DNA of 64,000 nt, from contig NW_019773557.1 in the NCBI RefSeq assembly GCF_001039355.2, positions 21,861 through 85,860 of the forward strand. Reading direction: 5' to 3'. Below the pieces are notes generated by a model. That model was not told the DNA's origin and made no database searches. It saw only the letters and a list, made by a program, of their open reading frames with translations. Shown piece after piece: positions 13,359 through 26,180 of the stretch. Each line of letters starts with the position of its first letter. Position 1 is the stretch's first letter. Position numbers and translations under genes: made by a program. The DNA comes from Lingula anatina. Taxonomy: Eukaryota > Brachiopoda > Lingulata > Lingulida > Lingulidae.

Positions 13359-13364
13359 AATAAA
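13359..13364 (+). terminator. Poly(A) signal of gene C
   Basis: AATAAA 85 bp after the stop codon of gene C. Confidence 0.55.
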
Positions 13365-14575
13365 CAAAGACTTTTTTTCTGCGGGTAAATTGAAAGATGG
13401 CCTCAGGGGATCAAAATGCATACATTACTCATTCTGCAGCTGGCAAAAATCTCCTCAGACAATTGATATCAGTAGATATTCATTAGTCTGAATTAGTGAA
13501 GAGGAGAAATATAATCTTGCATCATGGATATATATAAGAACAAAAGTAAGAATATTGGCATATTCTTGAATTGATACTGGAAAAGAAAAGGCACTTCTAT
13601 CATGACTGGTGGAAGTGCAATTTCAATTTAAGAACAGAGACAAAATGTGAAAATACAAAAGAAATGAAGTTTGATGATGAAGGAGATGTTCTCAAACACC
13701 ATAATCCACATTTTATTTGTATACAATAAAAATGACTTAGCACTTGAGATTCAAAACATTGCTGAATAATAAAAATGTAAATGAGATAAATCAATATATT
13801 ATCTGATAAAGTGAGTTTTTTTTCGTGAGGGGGGGAGGGGACATACGTGTGTGTGTGTGTGTTTAGCTGACAGACCATATCACATTTGAAATTTGTGGCT
13901 TCCCTATTTAATACAGGGCCAAAATTATTGGGTCTTTTCAGCAAAAAAAAAAAAAAAAAAAGGGGATTTGAATGTAATATAATTTGGCGTTTAAAATTGG
14001 GTGTTAAAATTTCCAAGAAAATTTTCATCTTTTTAAACATTTGGTTTGGCTGTTATGTGGATAAAGATACAAAAGTACTTGTGATACTAAAACACATGTG
14101 GTAACTTCTGAAAAAAAAATTATTTAATGATTTGAAACTACCTTGTATTTTGTCCACAGAGAGCCTCATAACAAAGTGTAACTAAACTGAAATATGATTT
14201 GGCAGTTACTTTATATCTGCAATTTCTTCTGCTCAATTTTCCTCTGACTTAAATGCCCATTTCAAGTTGTGTCCATGCTAGACATATTCAACCAAATATC
14301 AATATATATCTTACATATGGACACTTTCTATACTCATAATCATGTCCCAACTTTTCCAAAAATTGTGGCTAAGATCCCATACATAACCCAATTCATTGTG
14401 TTGGAGAAGAACAATGTGAGATGTCACCACAAATGGACGAATTGCAATAGAGAAGAGTTGGTTGAGATTTTATGGTCAAGACATATGTGGAAACAGACAA
14501 AAAAGTATTAAATGACAAATCACTGCTGAAGAATGATGTATTCAAATCAAATAGACCGGCAATGCCAGCAAAATC

Positions 14576-14677
<102 letters not shown>

Positions 14678-14822
14678 GCACCTATGGGACAAACAGTACC
14701 TAAATATACGCAAAAAAAGGAAATCAATAAAAATTTGTTGAAAATCCAACTTTTTTTTGTCATACTGCCAAACTATTTTTGTTTCACTTGAATTTTATGA
14801 GAGTTTGGGTATATATCACCAA

Positions 14823-15151
14823 TTAAAGGGATAATAACTCTTCGTTTTGGCCAAAAAATGAATTTTCCTGGAGTTAACAACAAGTTTCCCATACTTACCA
14901 TTTTTACATTCAAAGTTAGTCCCTGTTTTTTTTCTAAAAAGTTTGTTTTTTTGTTAAAATCTCTTAAGAGATTATAACTGAGTACAGCCATCAATGGAGG
15001 TCATGTGATCTAAAGACAAGCTCAGATATCAGAATAATAGCTATAACTGCCGTTTTTGTGGTACAACAGAATATATTATATTTCTATGAGTTGTTCACAA
15101 TGTTTTTATTGTGAAATATAGATATCATACGAAGAGTTATTATCCCTTTAA
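14823..15151. mobile_element. TTAA-flanked MITE (piggyBac-like)
   Basis: A perfect 18-bp terminal inverted repeat, AGGGATAATAACTCTTCG, lies at 14827-14844 and its complement at 15130-15147. Both ends are flanked by TTAA (14823-14826 and 15148-15151), the target duplication typical of piggyBac transposons. The 321-bp body has no coding capacity, so it is non-autonomous. Its right end recurs at about 55931-55995. Because the TIR edge is itself A-rich, a shorter target duplication cannot be fully excluded. Confidence 0.7.
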
Positions 15152-15794
15152 AAGACTAAAAATTGAAAAAAAAACTTCTAGTCAATGACTTTGGTGACTT
15201 AGCCAAAGAAATCAGGATTTAACCAGAAAGGTGCATGCTGACAATCATCTAAAGGCAATAAATGGCCAGAAATCAAGCACTGGTATCCATAATGTGACTG
15301 ACCACCATAATATAAGGCTCTCTATGCTGAGCCAGCAATATAAAACCAAGGCTATTTCAAAACCATACCAGCTCTACAATGTGAGGTTACTATTGAAGGA
15401 GAAAATGATGTCTTCTATAAATCATTTCTAGGCATTTAAGGCATGTACTGGTTGCCAAACTTATAAAAATGTATTTAAATTGAAGCAAAGATTTTCATTT
15501 AAGCTTAACAAACATCAAAGCATAGGAACATTAACATTATACTTAAACTGACCTCTAATATTAACCCAAAGACACCAAATTGGTCCATTTACAATGGTGT
15601 CATGATAACAACTTAAGTGTGCTAAAAATACGATGCTTTATCAAAAGGTCAAGTGAAACTCGATCATTTATAGGTAAATTTCCTGGTCAGTTACTTTGTC
15701 TGGAATACTATAAATTGGCAAAAATTCCTTACAGAGATATTTGCTTTAAAAATCATATAAGAATTGTATAAACACATTTAACATCAAAAGACTA

Positions 15795-16074
15795 GAAAAT
15801 CACCCAGAAGGCAGACCTCCACCAAAACATATAATGAACTAATAATCAACCATTAATTAACTAATGGATCATCACCTAAATCTAATCACTTTTAAGTTAG
15901 GGCTGGCATTTCAGACCTATCCAGCAAATTGCATCAAAACTGATCCATAACTTTATGAATTAGTAGGTGACAAAAGGACAGACAAACAAAAGGGAGGTGA
16001 AAACATGACCTCCTTGGAGGTTATGAAATAAAATAAAGCAACAAAAATAATTATAATAATAATAATAATAATAA
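15795..16074 (+). mobile_element. 3' end of an RTE-like LINE/SINE retroposon
   Basis: The stretch has the hallmarks of RTE-type 3' ends that I recall from animal genomes: a segment about toxic-free feeding of Pro-less text such as catttcagacctat, then a run like ggacagacaaacaaa, then a short stem formed by acctccttggaggt, closing in an (AAT)n tail at about 16051-16074. No reverse transcriptase frame is left, so it is a 5'-truncated or SINE-type copy. The assignment rests on pattern recognition, not on an alignment. Confidence 0.5.
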
Positions 16075-16116
16075 AGCAAAATTTTCTGTAAGTTGCTGAA
16101 ATAGAAAAAAAATGAG

Positions 16117-16387
16117 TATTGGGCCATTCAGAACAGATGATCTGAGTACTAACTTATCTGCTGACAAAACATGGCTGACCCTACTTCAAAAGCGCTGCCG
16201 CTAATTCCATGATGGTATCCCTGCCTCCACACGCGCCATTGCTGCAGGGGCCTAGCAATTAAACCTCCGAGCCAAGATTTAATCCATTTAATGGAATTGG
16301 GAATTGGCAGCATTGCTTTTGAAGAGTGGTTGGCCATATTTAGTCAGCGGGTCAGTTAGTACTCAAATCATTATGAATGGCCCCTAT
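16117..16387. mobile_element. Long-TIR (fold-back) MITE
   Basis: The two ends are inverted copies of each other over roughly 90-100 bp: GGGCCATTC at 16121 and its complement at 16375-16383, continuing through shared GAGTACTAACT, CTGAC, ATGGC and CTTCAAAAGC blocks. Flanking TAT at 16117-16119 and 16385-16387 looks like a 3-bp target duplication. The element (16120-16384) has no coding capacity. GGGCC ends with a 3-bp duplication suggest a PIF/Harbinger-type MITE, although TAT is not the usual TWA site. Confidence 0.65.
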
Positions 16388-17325
16388 CATTAAATAAAAC
16401 GCTTTCATGCTTCAATTCTGAATAAAAGATTACACAGAGCCAACTTTTCAACTATTTTGCAAGTTAGCCCAATATAAGTACAAGTAAGAAAATGCACATT
16501 TGACTGTATCAGCTGCCTCTTTCCATTTTATGAACTGTTACATCAAAAAGAAAATAAAGTTGGCCCTAAAGACACAGATAAGGTTAGCTGACCTACATGT
16601 ATGTTGAAGAAAATCACTTAACTTGACTGTATATTTCTAATTACCAAACCATTATCTGTAAATTTGCAATTAGCAGTGTGCTAGACAGAAACCTGAAATC
16701 ATGTGTTGCTCAAGAAGATTAATTGATAGCCACCCAGTTTGACTCAGTCAGGGCCAATGTCTCCACATTAAGCTATGCCTGGTAGTCTCTTCTACAGTGT
16801 TTTTTTTCTTTTTATCATTCATAATAACATTATAAACTGTCAAATGTGAAAATACCACTTCAAAGTCAGCCAAATTTGTTTATGTAAATATATTTCAATA
16901 AAATATTTGACATTTTATTCTTTTTTTAGGTTATATGACAAAGGCAGTTTACATACGAAACAGGTATGGGAAAAGGGACACATATAGAACAAGCCTGTAC
17001 ATTTGAATGGGAACACTGTGTGGAAGGACTTTTGCATAAGGGGCTGCTCCAGTATTTACCAAAGACACCATCTGGGCTAATAAAGGGTGGGGCATGCAAC
17101 ACATTGTACTGTTCATGTGACACGGAAACAGCAGTAACTGCACAGTGCAACAGAAAGGAAATCATGCCAGTGTCCAACAATTTTTCCTAACTAATTGACA
17201 TCTTAACCAACTCAAGTAACTTTACCTAATGGACGAAAAACACGTACTAATGAAACACTGAGGCAACCTTCTTGGGTGTGTGGTTCACTGTTTTACTTAC
17301 TACGGCTGGTGGGAGCTGCGCAGAA

Positions 17326-20300
17326 ATGTTGGTGACTCAAATAACCCAGCTTATTACTGCTAGGATTTTACTTCTGGCATCAACATTTCTGTTGAAAAAT
17401 GTCTGCAAAAGCCAGGATTTTATAGGTTAGTTGAATTACTTTTTTGTTCAAATGGCATGACAGCATTCAATGGAATTAACCAATATTCAATTCATTACAA
17501 ATTCTTCAATAATTTTGGCATTGACTTTAATGGTGAAAAATGGAAAATAATCGCTCGTTAAGAATTTTGATTCCCATTTCCATGTTGAGTGAATGATGAT
17601 TGTGCCATTTTTTGTTAAAAAGCAATGTACATAACATATAAATGTAAACATTAATATCTTTAATACCGTTTACAAACTCACTGTTTGTTGTTACATTATT
17701 CCCTTTTGTTACAATACTTTTTTAATGAAAGTCTCATTTAAAAAATTAGCTTCACAATAAAATGTCATAAACTGAATAAGAACCTATGCACTGAAAATAT
17801 GACTAAAAATGAAACTAGCATATAGCAAGTAATTAATCCATTGTCTCCATATGATACATAATGAGTTATTAAGGTAATAAGATAATGAGTTATTAAAAAT
17901 ACTGTGCACTATCACTGCATAGTTTTTGTGCATTATATAACCATCCTGTATTTCTAATATCTCCCCAATTTTCTTTTGCCTGCAGACCCAAAATATCAAC
18001 TGAAGAACACCAGTAGCTGTTTCCAAATCAAAGGAATTCCCACAGCTCAGCTCACCTGCCCAGCCTTCTACCTAATCAAGGTGCTCTCCCCCTTTTACGG
18101 CATCCCAAGACTACGCAAAAATAACACGTGCTCATACGAATACTACCATTCAGACTCCACCTCCCACTGCACGGAGTCTGCTGAAGTGTCCCAGAATTGT
18201 AATGGCAGGCAGAGGTGTGCCTTGCCCGTTAGTAACCCATTCCTTCCCAGCTGCCAAGGGTATGCTTGGTACCTTCAGGTGAACTATACATGCATACCAA
18301 GTGAGTTCTCTTTTCCTTTTCTTTTTTGTCATTGTATGTATAGTCAAATCAACTTTCCAAATATCTTGTATGAAATTTACTTTACAAATGATTTTATTTC
18401 ATCAAATAACTTCAAAATACATATATCATCAAATAATTGTTATTTTGTTTTGGTGCTATAATACAGTTTCCACTATAATTGTATGACAAAGCAAAATATA
18501 CACATATAAGAAAGAATAAATAGCAACAATTTTGGCTAGTTTCTGTGCTTTGAGTAAATGAATCCCCTTTTTATTCTACAATTTCCATTTCACAGGTCAA
18601 GAAGTTTTGGATATATGTAGACAACACTCTATAACAGCGACGCATGGCTTCATAGGCAGTCCAAATTTTCCAAAGAAAAATTACACTTCAAACCTAGACT
18701 GTGGTTGCCAAATACAGGCTAGCGCAGGCCGAGTTATATTAAAATATCTATATTTTGAGATTGATGATGACAGAACTGGTGGAGCAAAATGTGAAAGTGA
18801 CATGATTGATGCAGGAGGTTTACGATACTGTGGCTACTTTAAGCCTAAATACCTGCCATTTGTGATCGAGGTTGATGGGAATCATGACAACATCCGTTTT
18901 AGAACCAATGGGGAAAGACATGCCAGAGGATTTTGGATAGAAGTATTATGTAATCATTTAATGTCCATGTATTATATTTAATCAGGGGCAGAAGGAATCC
19001 GTCTTTTGGGTCTGGGTCTTTTTATTTTAAAGTTTACATTGACATGCATCTGATTTTTTTTTCTAAAGATGGCCAAAAAATGGAGGATGGATCAAAAAAG
19101 ATAATTTGGAAGACTGTCAATAAAAAAAATCTCTGGACGTGGCCCTGCTTATTTATTTTATTACATATATATCATGCATATTAATTAATGGATTAATTGT
19201 AACACAGCAGGGTCAGTTCTAGTTCCTGTGCACACCACTTATTCATATCTTTTTCTTAGTAATTTTATATTGCAAAGGAAGCATATTTTTTATGTACCAT
19301 GCAAATGGCTTATATATATACCTCTTTCAATTCCTATAAAATATACCATAAGATAATAATTATAAGCTTTCACAAATACATTAATTTTATCTCCAGACAG
19401 ATTCAACATTCCAGTGGAGCATTTATCTGAAACTTGTTTCAATGTTCTTCATAAATCCAAAATTTAAATTCTATACTTCAGCATCATCACCAGGCAGTGA
19501 GGTCACAATAAACTGTAAATCATATAAACAGTCAGATATCATACAAGAACAAGAGCTACCCACAGATAAAGAACTGAATAATCTATTCAAAACTGAAGGA
19601 CCTTCAAAGAGCGGTGAGACAGAACCAGAGATATCAACTGGAACAACTAAATCTGCTGACAAAACAAAAAATATCAGTGGGAGCTCTGAAAGTGCTGAAG
19701 ATTCCACGACAGCAGAAGAAGAAGGTGGTTCAGTTACAGGATATATTGACAAAAGTAAGTGAAGATTATAATAAAGAAAATATGACATTATAATAATGAA
19801 AATGTCAAATTTACATAATCTGTTTATAATTTCTTTTGAAGTGATCATTTGCTGTCCTTCGGAACCTAATCTTCCATTCAAATTGATGAGCCTATAACAG
19901 GAGGTCACATTATCATGTGACCCTGTGAGCTGTCCCCTACCCTAATTAATTCAATTTTGGATTCTAGGCACGATATTCATGTCAACGAGCACCATATTTT
20001 TTTTTAGTCAGATTAAAAAATTCTCACCTTTCAGTTTATATTATTTTTATAAAAAATACGCCTCTTTATCAATGTAGATGAATCATTTCAATAGTTCTTA
20101 AAGAAACTTTAGTAGTCTCATTTCAGATACTGCCATCCATCTTAATTTTTTTTTTTTTTTTGCATAATGCAGTGTTGAAATAACATGATTCATAATTCTG
20201 TAATGTCCTTTAAACTTTGGATTTACTTGCAATTTTTTCTAAAACAGTTTACTTTGATTTCTTCTAGTGCAAATAATAACTGGAGTTGTAGTTGGCTGTT

Positions 20301-20441
20301 TAATTCTTATAGCTGTTGTCATTGTCATAGTTCTGGTCTTCAGAAGGTAAGTTTCAGGAGTTCAAAGCAGTTTTAAAATGCCCTTATTCTATGCTGTGAG
20401 AGAATTATATCTAATTAAATCTAATTATCTAATTAAATAAT

Positions 20442-20488
<47 letters not shown>

Positions 20489-21760
20489 CCACTTAGTAAA
20501 TTCTGAGGCAACAAAATTATTATGTACAGACAACAGTTCCTGTTTACAAAAATCCTAAAATTGGAGATGTTTGGACAAATAATTTCATAGTTTTTTCCAT
20601 TACAGATGATGTTAGTCCTGTGTAACTACATCCAGTGTACAGACTCCTAAGATGTGATACAAGAATGAGAAAATTCAACCAAAGATGTGATGAAAGGATC
20701 AAAAAGAAATTTTTTCTTTTAGTTCTCAAAAGAAAAACAAAAAGTATGCCATATGGAAATAAGTCAGTGACATGAGGAAAATCAAAACCATGCCACTAAA
20801 GGCATTAAAAAGATACAAAGGCAGTCTGCATATAGTGTTTTTTTTCCAAAGACATTACTGTCATTGACATACGTATGGTTTTTAAGTGCTATGAACAAAT
20901 GTCAAAAACATGTTTATACCTCTTTAAAGTAGAAGAGAAATCACAAGGGGAGAAAAAATGATTTAACCAATTAAGATAACTTACCTCCATAATTATTGTT
21001 AATTGCTTCTGATAGTGTAAAAGCAAATGAATGCAAAAAAGTGAAAAAATAATAATAAAAAAAAAACTCACTGTGTATTTATAAGAAAAAAGTTTGAAAA
21101 GCAGCATTCTTGCTTGCAAGAACCAAATCTTTAGAACAGTTACACAAAGTCATACTTTTTATATTGTGTGTTTAAAGTGAGATGATGTAGTACAATTATG
21201 TACTGTGTACAAGGCTTACATGTTTGTGCTAATAAATTAACATAATATTGTTATATTGTTCTACCTTTCAATAACAGCCATCAAGCATCATTGTGATATA
21301 ATGTGAATACTATAGTTACTTTACAAAGCAGACTAACAAGAGGTTAGACATGGTGAAATTTGTTGACAGAGTTATCAAGATGCAACATGCAATGTATTGA
21401 GATGTATGTTTTGACTTTATGTACAGGCAGTTTCTATTCACATGGAGGAATTATCACCTATTTTCTGTCAATAATGCTGTTGCTATTGCCTTATTGCTAA
21501 GGGTATTTGGGTCATTATACTATCCAAAATGACAGAACTCAATAATGGCTTTTTTGGAATAATTAAATCAAGTTTAATATCTAATACAAATTGCTATTTT
21601 CAAATTTCTCTAATGTTTTTCAATAATTTTGGCCTTCTGGACAATATTTCTTAAATCTAAACATATTATGTTAAAATGGTATGTAACTTTATGTTGTAAA
21701 TATTATATTTATTAAAACTTTTGTTGGGATGAATTTCACAGATATTACTGCAAAAAGTAA
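17326..21760 (+). CDS. Gene D: SUEL-like lectin plus CUB, Ser/Thr/Glu stalk, transmembrane anchor
   Basis: Exons 17326-17425, 17986-18300, 18596-18949, 19482-19754, 20268-20346 and a last exon. Residues 1-33 include a signal peptide (ITARILLLASTFLL). Residues 34-138 are a SUEL-like lectin with 8 Cys (SPFYGI; YLQVNYTC). Residues 139-256 are a CUB domain (GFIGSPNFP, DCGC, KCESDMID, YCG, GFWIEV). Residues 257-347 begin with the conserved Cys (EVTINC) and form a long acidic Ser/Thr stalk. Exon 20268-20346 encodes a transmembrane helix (GVVVGCLILIAVVIVIVLVF) followed by Arg. Unlike A, B and C this is a type I membrane protein. The final exon is ambiguous: 21742-21760 gives a tail RRYYCKK (379 aa in all), while an acceptor with a better pyrimidine tract at 20605 gives RR then an immediate stop. 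The CUB is the most divergent of the four. Confidence 0.85.
20439..20487. repeat. (TTTA)n microsatellite
   Basis: About 12 units of ATTT inside the intron or 3' UTR of gene D. Confidence 0.95.
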
Positions 21761-22051
21761 TGTAAGTGGAATTTTTCAAATGCTTTGAACATCCTGACCA
21801 AGTCAACTTTTGTCTCAATGTATTTTTAAATCAGAAATCATTAATTTTTAGTCTTCAAAAGCAAAATGGATGTGATATACTTTGTGAAACTATTAAATCA
21901 AATTTTATGGGGCAGATATGTCATAATTCATTTTATTAAGAAGTAGAAATTGTGGATTATTTTCTTTTGATCAACTGGTATGGTTGACCATTTCAGTGAT
22001 TTAAATGCAATGTTTTCATTATTTCAATCAAATTGGTATTTCTGTCAACAT

Positions 22052-22057
22052 AATAAA
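22052..22057 (+). terminator. Candidate poly(A) signal of gene D
   Basis: AATAAA about 290 bp after the distal stop codon at 21760. Another AATAAA at 21232 would serve if the proximal last exon near 20606 is used. Confidence 0.3.
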
Positions 22058-23395
22058 TACATTTTGAACAAAGAAATCAAAGACCTATTGTTTTTTTTCT
22101 TTGAAGATTAAAGCATCATGGGCATTGCAATTTTCAAACTGGGATATGAAGAGATTAATTGAATCAAACTATATATAATTAAAATATGACACTGAGGTGT
22201 TCTTTTTATCTGAAACAAAAAGTCACTTTTTGGAAGCAGTGCACACAACAACTATTATTATAATTTCTGTAATATGCATTTCATATCAAGCATCAAAGAT
22301 CAATACATATGTATACATAACCCTCTGAAAGCAAAGCTGTATAACCCAGCTGGGCCACACCATTGTATAACCTAAAGGAATGTACAAGAAATGCAATATG
22401 AATTTAGGAGTAAGTTGAACATTTAAACTTGTCATCAACATTTTAATGTCATTTAAATAAATGTGTTACATGACCACTTTTATTATGCTGCTGTGATTAA
22501 CAATAATTACCAGTATGTGAACAATAGGCAATGGCCTTGGAACAAAGTTTTAGAAGCAATCAATGATTTGGTCCCCGTTTTCTTATTTCAAAGCAGACTA
22601 TGTCCAAGTCTGCTGTAAATACATCATCTAAATGTCACTTCAAAATCTTTTGAACAATTACACTATCTTATATCCATAAAATCATATCTTACATTTCAAT
22701 GTTCTCACCAATATTATTTTATACCCTTTCTACCAATATGGGGATATGATACAGATGGCCTGGTATATACTTAAGTTACTTTAGTAGATATTAAAATTAA
22801 TGAATTACAGAATTTGCAAATGGATTTTATTTATTTATTTATATATTTATTTATTTTCATTTTATTTTATCTATTTATTTATTTTTATTTTTATTTTTAT
22901 TATTATTATTATTATTATTATTTTTGCATGATGCTAGAAAATTCAAGACAAAAATATGATGGTAAACATAATATACTTTCTGCCAGAAAGATATAGATTT
23001 TCTTGGACCAGCTGGGAAGTCACTGGCCTCGGTGCAGCACACTTGTTCTGAGTTCAAGCATCCAAGTTACTGCCAATTATAATCTGAGTATTAACAACCT
23101 ATGTGTTCCTATGTACATACACAAACTAAACCAAAAAAGGTTCATGAACATGAAATTGCTTTTCAATATATGAAAATTTAACTATGTAATGTAGTGGGAA
23201 AATCTTGAGCATATATAAAGAAGTAATGAATGGTAGGTGTAAATTATTTACATTGGCTAATATGGTTATTTTATAATTATCTAAAATAATTTTTCCAAAC
23301 TTTTTAAGCAGTGTATATGGATATTAAACCAGGCAAAAATATTAACATCTACATTGGTAACTTTCAATTTTTTGCACTAATTACCTTTTGCTGCT

Positions 23396-23446
<51 letters not shown>

Positions 23447-24090
23447 GAACTATGGCCAAGAGGAAGTTTTACCATTTTAAAATCTTCATTAAAATCTCTC
23501 ATTCCTGTTGTTTCCTTGTAAAACCATGCTACCTCACATGGTAACAGCTGTAACACAGAAGACACACCCTTTCCAACTTCACCGGGCCCCAGAACATCTA
23601 TTAAACATAGGAAGGGCCAACTTTAAATGGCAACTTTACACAAAAAATATCTTTATTAATCATCAGTTCATAACAATACTGGCAAAGAGGAGGAATAATA
23701 AAGATGCTGCTAAGGAGTGCTTTCGTGTTGTCATGTGATATATGGAAGATCCATTTTTTAGTATGGTGCCCTGAATTGGCATGATGGTGAAGTGCAACAT
23801 GTTACACCAGGACAGCATTGCTGAGGAAAGACAACAAACTGCTGAAAGTCTTCGTGATCTATTTTGTTTTGTTTTGGCAGTATATTCTGGCAAAGGGTTG
23901 TAAGTGTTGACCCTTTACATCATGTTTGACTAATCACTGTACAGGTGAACAAGTGAGGATAATTGTGAAGAGAACCAAGTTTCAAAGTGTTCTTCCTATA
24001 GCAACAATGTAGTTTGGACATGAGGTATATTGAGTATCAGTATTCATCAGCAAAAAATAAGTAAGTTCAAATGTACACCTAACTACAAAG
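22058..24090. other. Intergenic region D to E
   Basis: AT-rich spacer with TTTA/TTA-rich low-complexity DNA at about 22826-22922 and a CA microsatellite at 23399-23443. I see no exon. A tRNA-like stretch near 22990-23050 is too degenerate to call. Confidence 0.4.
23399..23443. repeat. (CA)n microsatellite
   Basis: About 22 CA units. Confidence 0.95.
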
Positions 24091-25477
24091 ATGGTGAGAA
24101 TATTGAGAAATGTTCTAGGCCTCATGCATATGATGCTGCTTCTATCAATAGGATCAAGGGTTGAAGGCAAGTGTAAATTTGGTGAACAATTTGTCCTGAT
24201 AACTTAATGCATGATTTTACCTTTGAAAATAACAGTATTATCATAAAAAATAAGGGACTGCTGTGAATGCACCACTTTCCTGATGTATGCTGCTAAGCAA
24301 GACAATATTATACACTTCATTTCAATTTCTGAATACGGATGAGATAAATAACAAAAATACATATTTAAAGCAAAACTCTAAATACAAAAGCAAAAGCCAA
24401 ACTGGAACTTTTTACAATTTTACTAAAAAAGGTAACTTTCAGAATCAAATCTTGGGATATCTGATTTGTTTTAATTGATTTTTGTTTGTTTTCTTCCCAG
24501 CTGATGACATCCGCTCTGCTTGCTGGGGAGGTGGAGGCATACCCACCATCAGCCCTAGCTGTCCTAGGGGGAAAGTGGTCAACATCAAGAAAGCTGGACT
24601 CAGAGTAAGCAGGACTCTCTATGCTGTTCATTTCATCTTAAAATAAAATTTGAAGTCAGTGCTGTACATTTAAATATATTGATGGTTGCTAATTAAAGGA
24701 TACATGTTGCGTCAGGGAAAATATGTGACACTTGCAAGTATTCAATTTCTATGACTACAATCTTACAGTGATTTTTTAGCTTCTCATAGCTATGCTTTGT
24801 TTTGTTTATATTGTACAGTTCACATAATCACCTAAAAATCATTCTTTGGCACATGAAGCCATAATGTCTGCATCAAATATGTTGAAATATTTTGAAATAT
24901 TTTAAATATTTACCCATTTCAACTAAAAAGGTAAGTTCATTCTTGTCATGCAATATATAAAAATAACAACCTATGAAAACCCTCTCTTGGTACACACACA
25001 CTGTATCTATATTCATCATTTGAACAAAATGCCCTATACTGCACATTCTACAACAAATTAACAAAATATTGTAGAGCTTCATACAATTTAACCCTTTTTC
25101 TTGTATGTTAAATCTTAATTTAATTTCATAATCTTACATTCATAGTATCAGTCAGTTACAACTCAACACTGATAGCACTTAACCCATTCTCGTCAAGCCT
25201 CATTTTTATGCAAACATCATAAATTAACAAATATACATAAATATAATAAAAAGACAAAACTTGTATTACTAGGTAACATCAGGCAATAACAGATCCTGTG
25301 GCTATCATGTAAATGACTGTGGTTGCGATTATGACCAAGATGGCTGTCCAAAGCTACCAGCAGATGTCCTCAAGTGCACAGGGCGCAGTAACTGTCGCAT
25401 CACGGGGATGCTGTATTTTCTCTCCGCCTGCCACCAGTTTAGTGATTACATGTATGTGGAATTTGAGTGTGTGCAAG
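24091..25477 (+). CDS. Gene E: 5' part of a lectin family member, cut by an assembly gap
   Basis: Exons 24091-24166, 24501-24604 and 25273-25477. Exon one starts MVRILRNVLGL and carries a signal peptide (LMHMMLLLSIGSRVEA). Its donor is AAG followed by GCAAGT, the standard sequence of a GC-AG intron, and the phase (1) fits exon two. Exons two and three together form a SUEL-like lectin domain with 10 Cys (ACWGG, SCPRGKVVNIKKAGLR, KCTGRSNC, YMYVEFEC). Here the domain is split by a phase-0 intron at 24605-25272 that genes A to D lack. Exon three ends in phase 1, as expected for a following CUB exon, but the sequence runs into Ns from 25524 and no CUB exon appears to the right of the gap. The gene is either completed inside the gap or broken by the retrotransposon insertion. 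Confidence 0.75.
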
Positions 25478-25523
25478 GTAATTCAAATATCTTTCTTACA
25501 ATCTTTAATTTTTTTCTATAAAA

Positions 25524-26180
25524 NNNNNNNNNNNNNNNNNNNNNNNNNNNNNNNNNNNNNNNNNNNNNNNNNNNNNNNNNNNNNNNNNNNNNNNNNNNNN
25601 NNNNNNNNNNNNNNNNNNNNNNNNNNNNNNNNNNNNNNNNNNNNNNNNNNNNNNNNNNNNNNNNNNNNNNNNNNNNNNNNNNNNNNNNNNNNNNNNNNNN
25701 NNNNNNNNNNNNNNNNNNNNNNNNNNNNNNNNNNNNNNNNNNNNNNNNNNNNNNNNNNNNNNNNNNNNNNNNNNNNNNNNNNNNNNNNNNNNNNNNNNNN
25801 NNNNNNNNNNNNNNNNNNNNNNNNNNNNNNNNNNNNNNNNNNNNNNNNNNNNNNNNNNNNNNNNNNNNNNNNNNNNNNNNNNNNNNNNNNNNNNNNNNNN
25901 NNNNNNNNNNNNNNNNNNNNNNNNNNNNNNNNNNNNNNNNNNNNNNNNNNNNNNNNNNNNNNNNNNNNNNNNNNNNNNNNNNNNNNNNNNNNNNNNNNNN
26001 NNNNNNNNNNNNNNNNNNNNNNNNNNNNNNNNNNNNNNNNNNNNNNNNNNNNNNNNNNNNNNNNNNNNNNNNNNNNNNNNNNNNNNNNNNNNNNNNNNNN
26101 NNNNNNNNNNNNNNNNNNNNNNNNNNNNNNNNNNNNNNNNNNNNNNNNNNNNNNNNNNNNNNNNNNNNNNNNNNNNNNNN
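25524..26180. other. Assembly gap (657 N)
   Basis: Unsequenced. It separates the lectin exons of gene E from the right-hand retrotransposon, so the rest of gene E and one end of the element may lie here. Open frames that cross it are meaningless. Confidence 1.

Noticed and set aside
22990-23055. Possible tRNA-derived SINE head
   Set aside because: A and B boxes are too loose and no tail or target duplication is visible.
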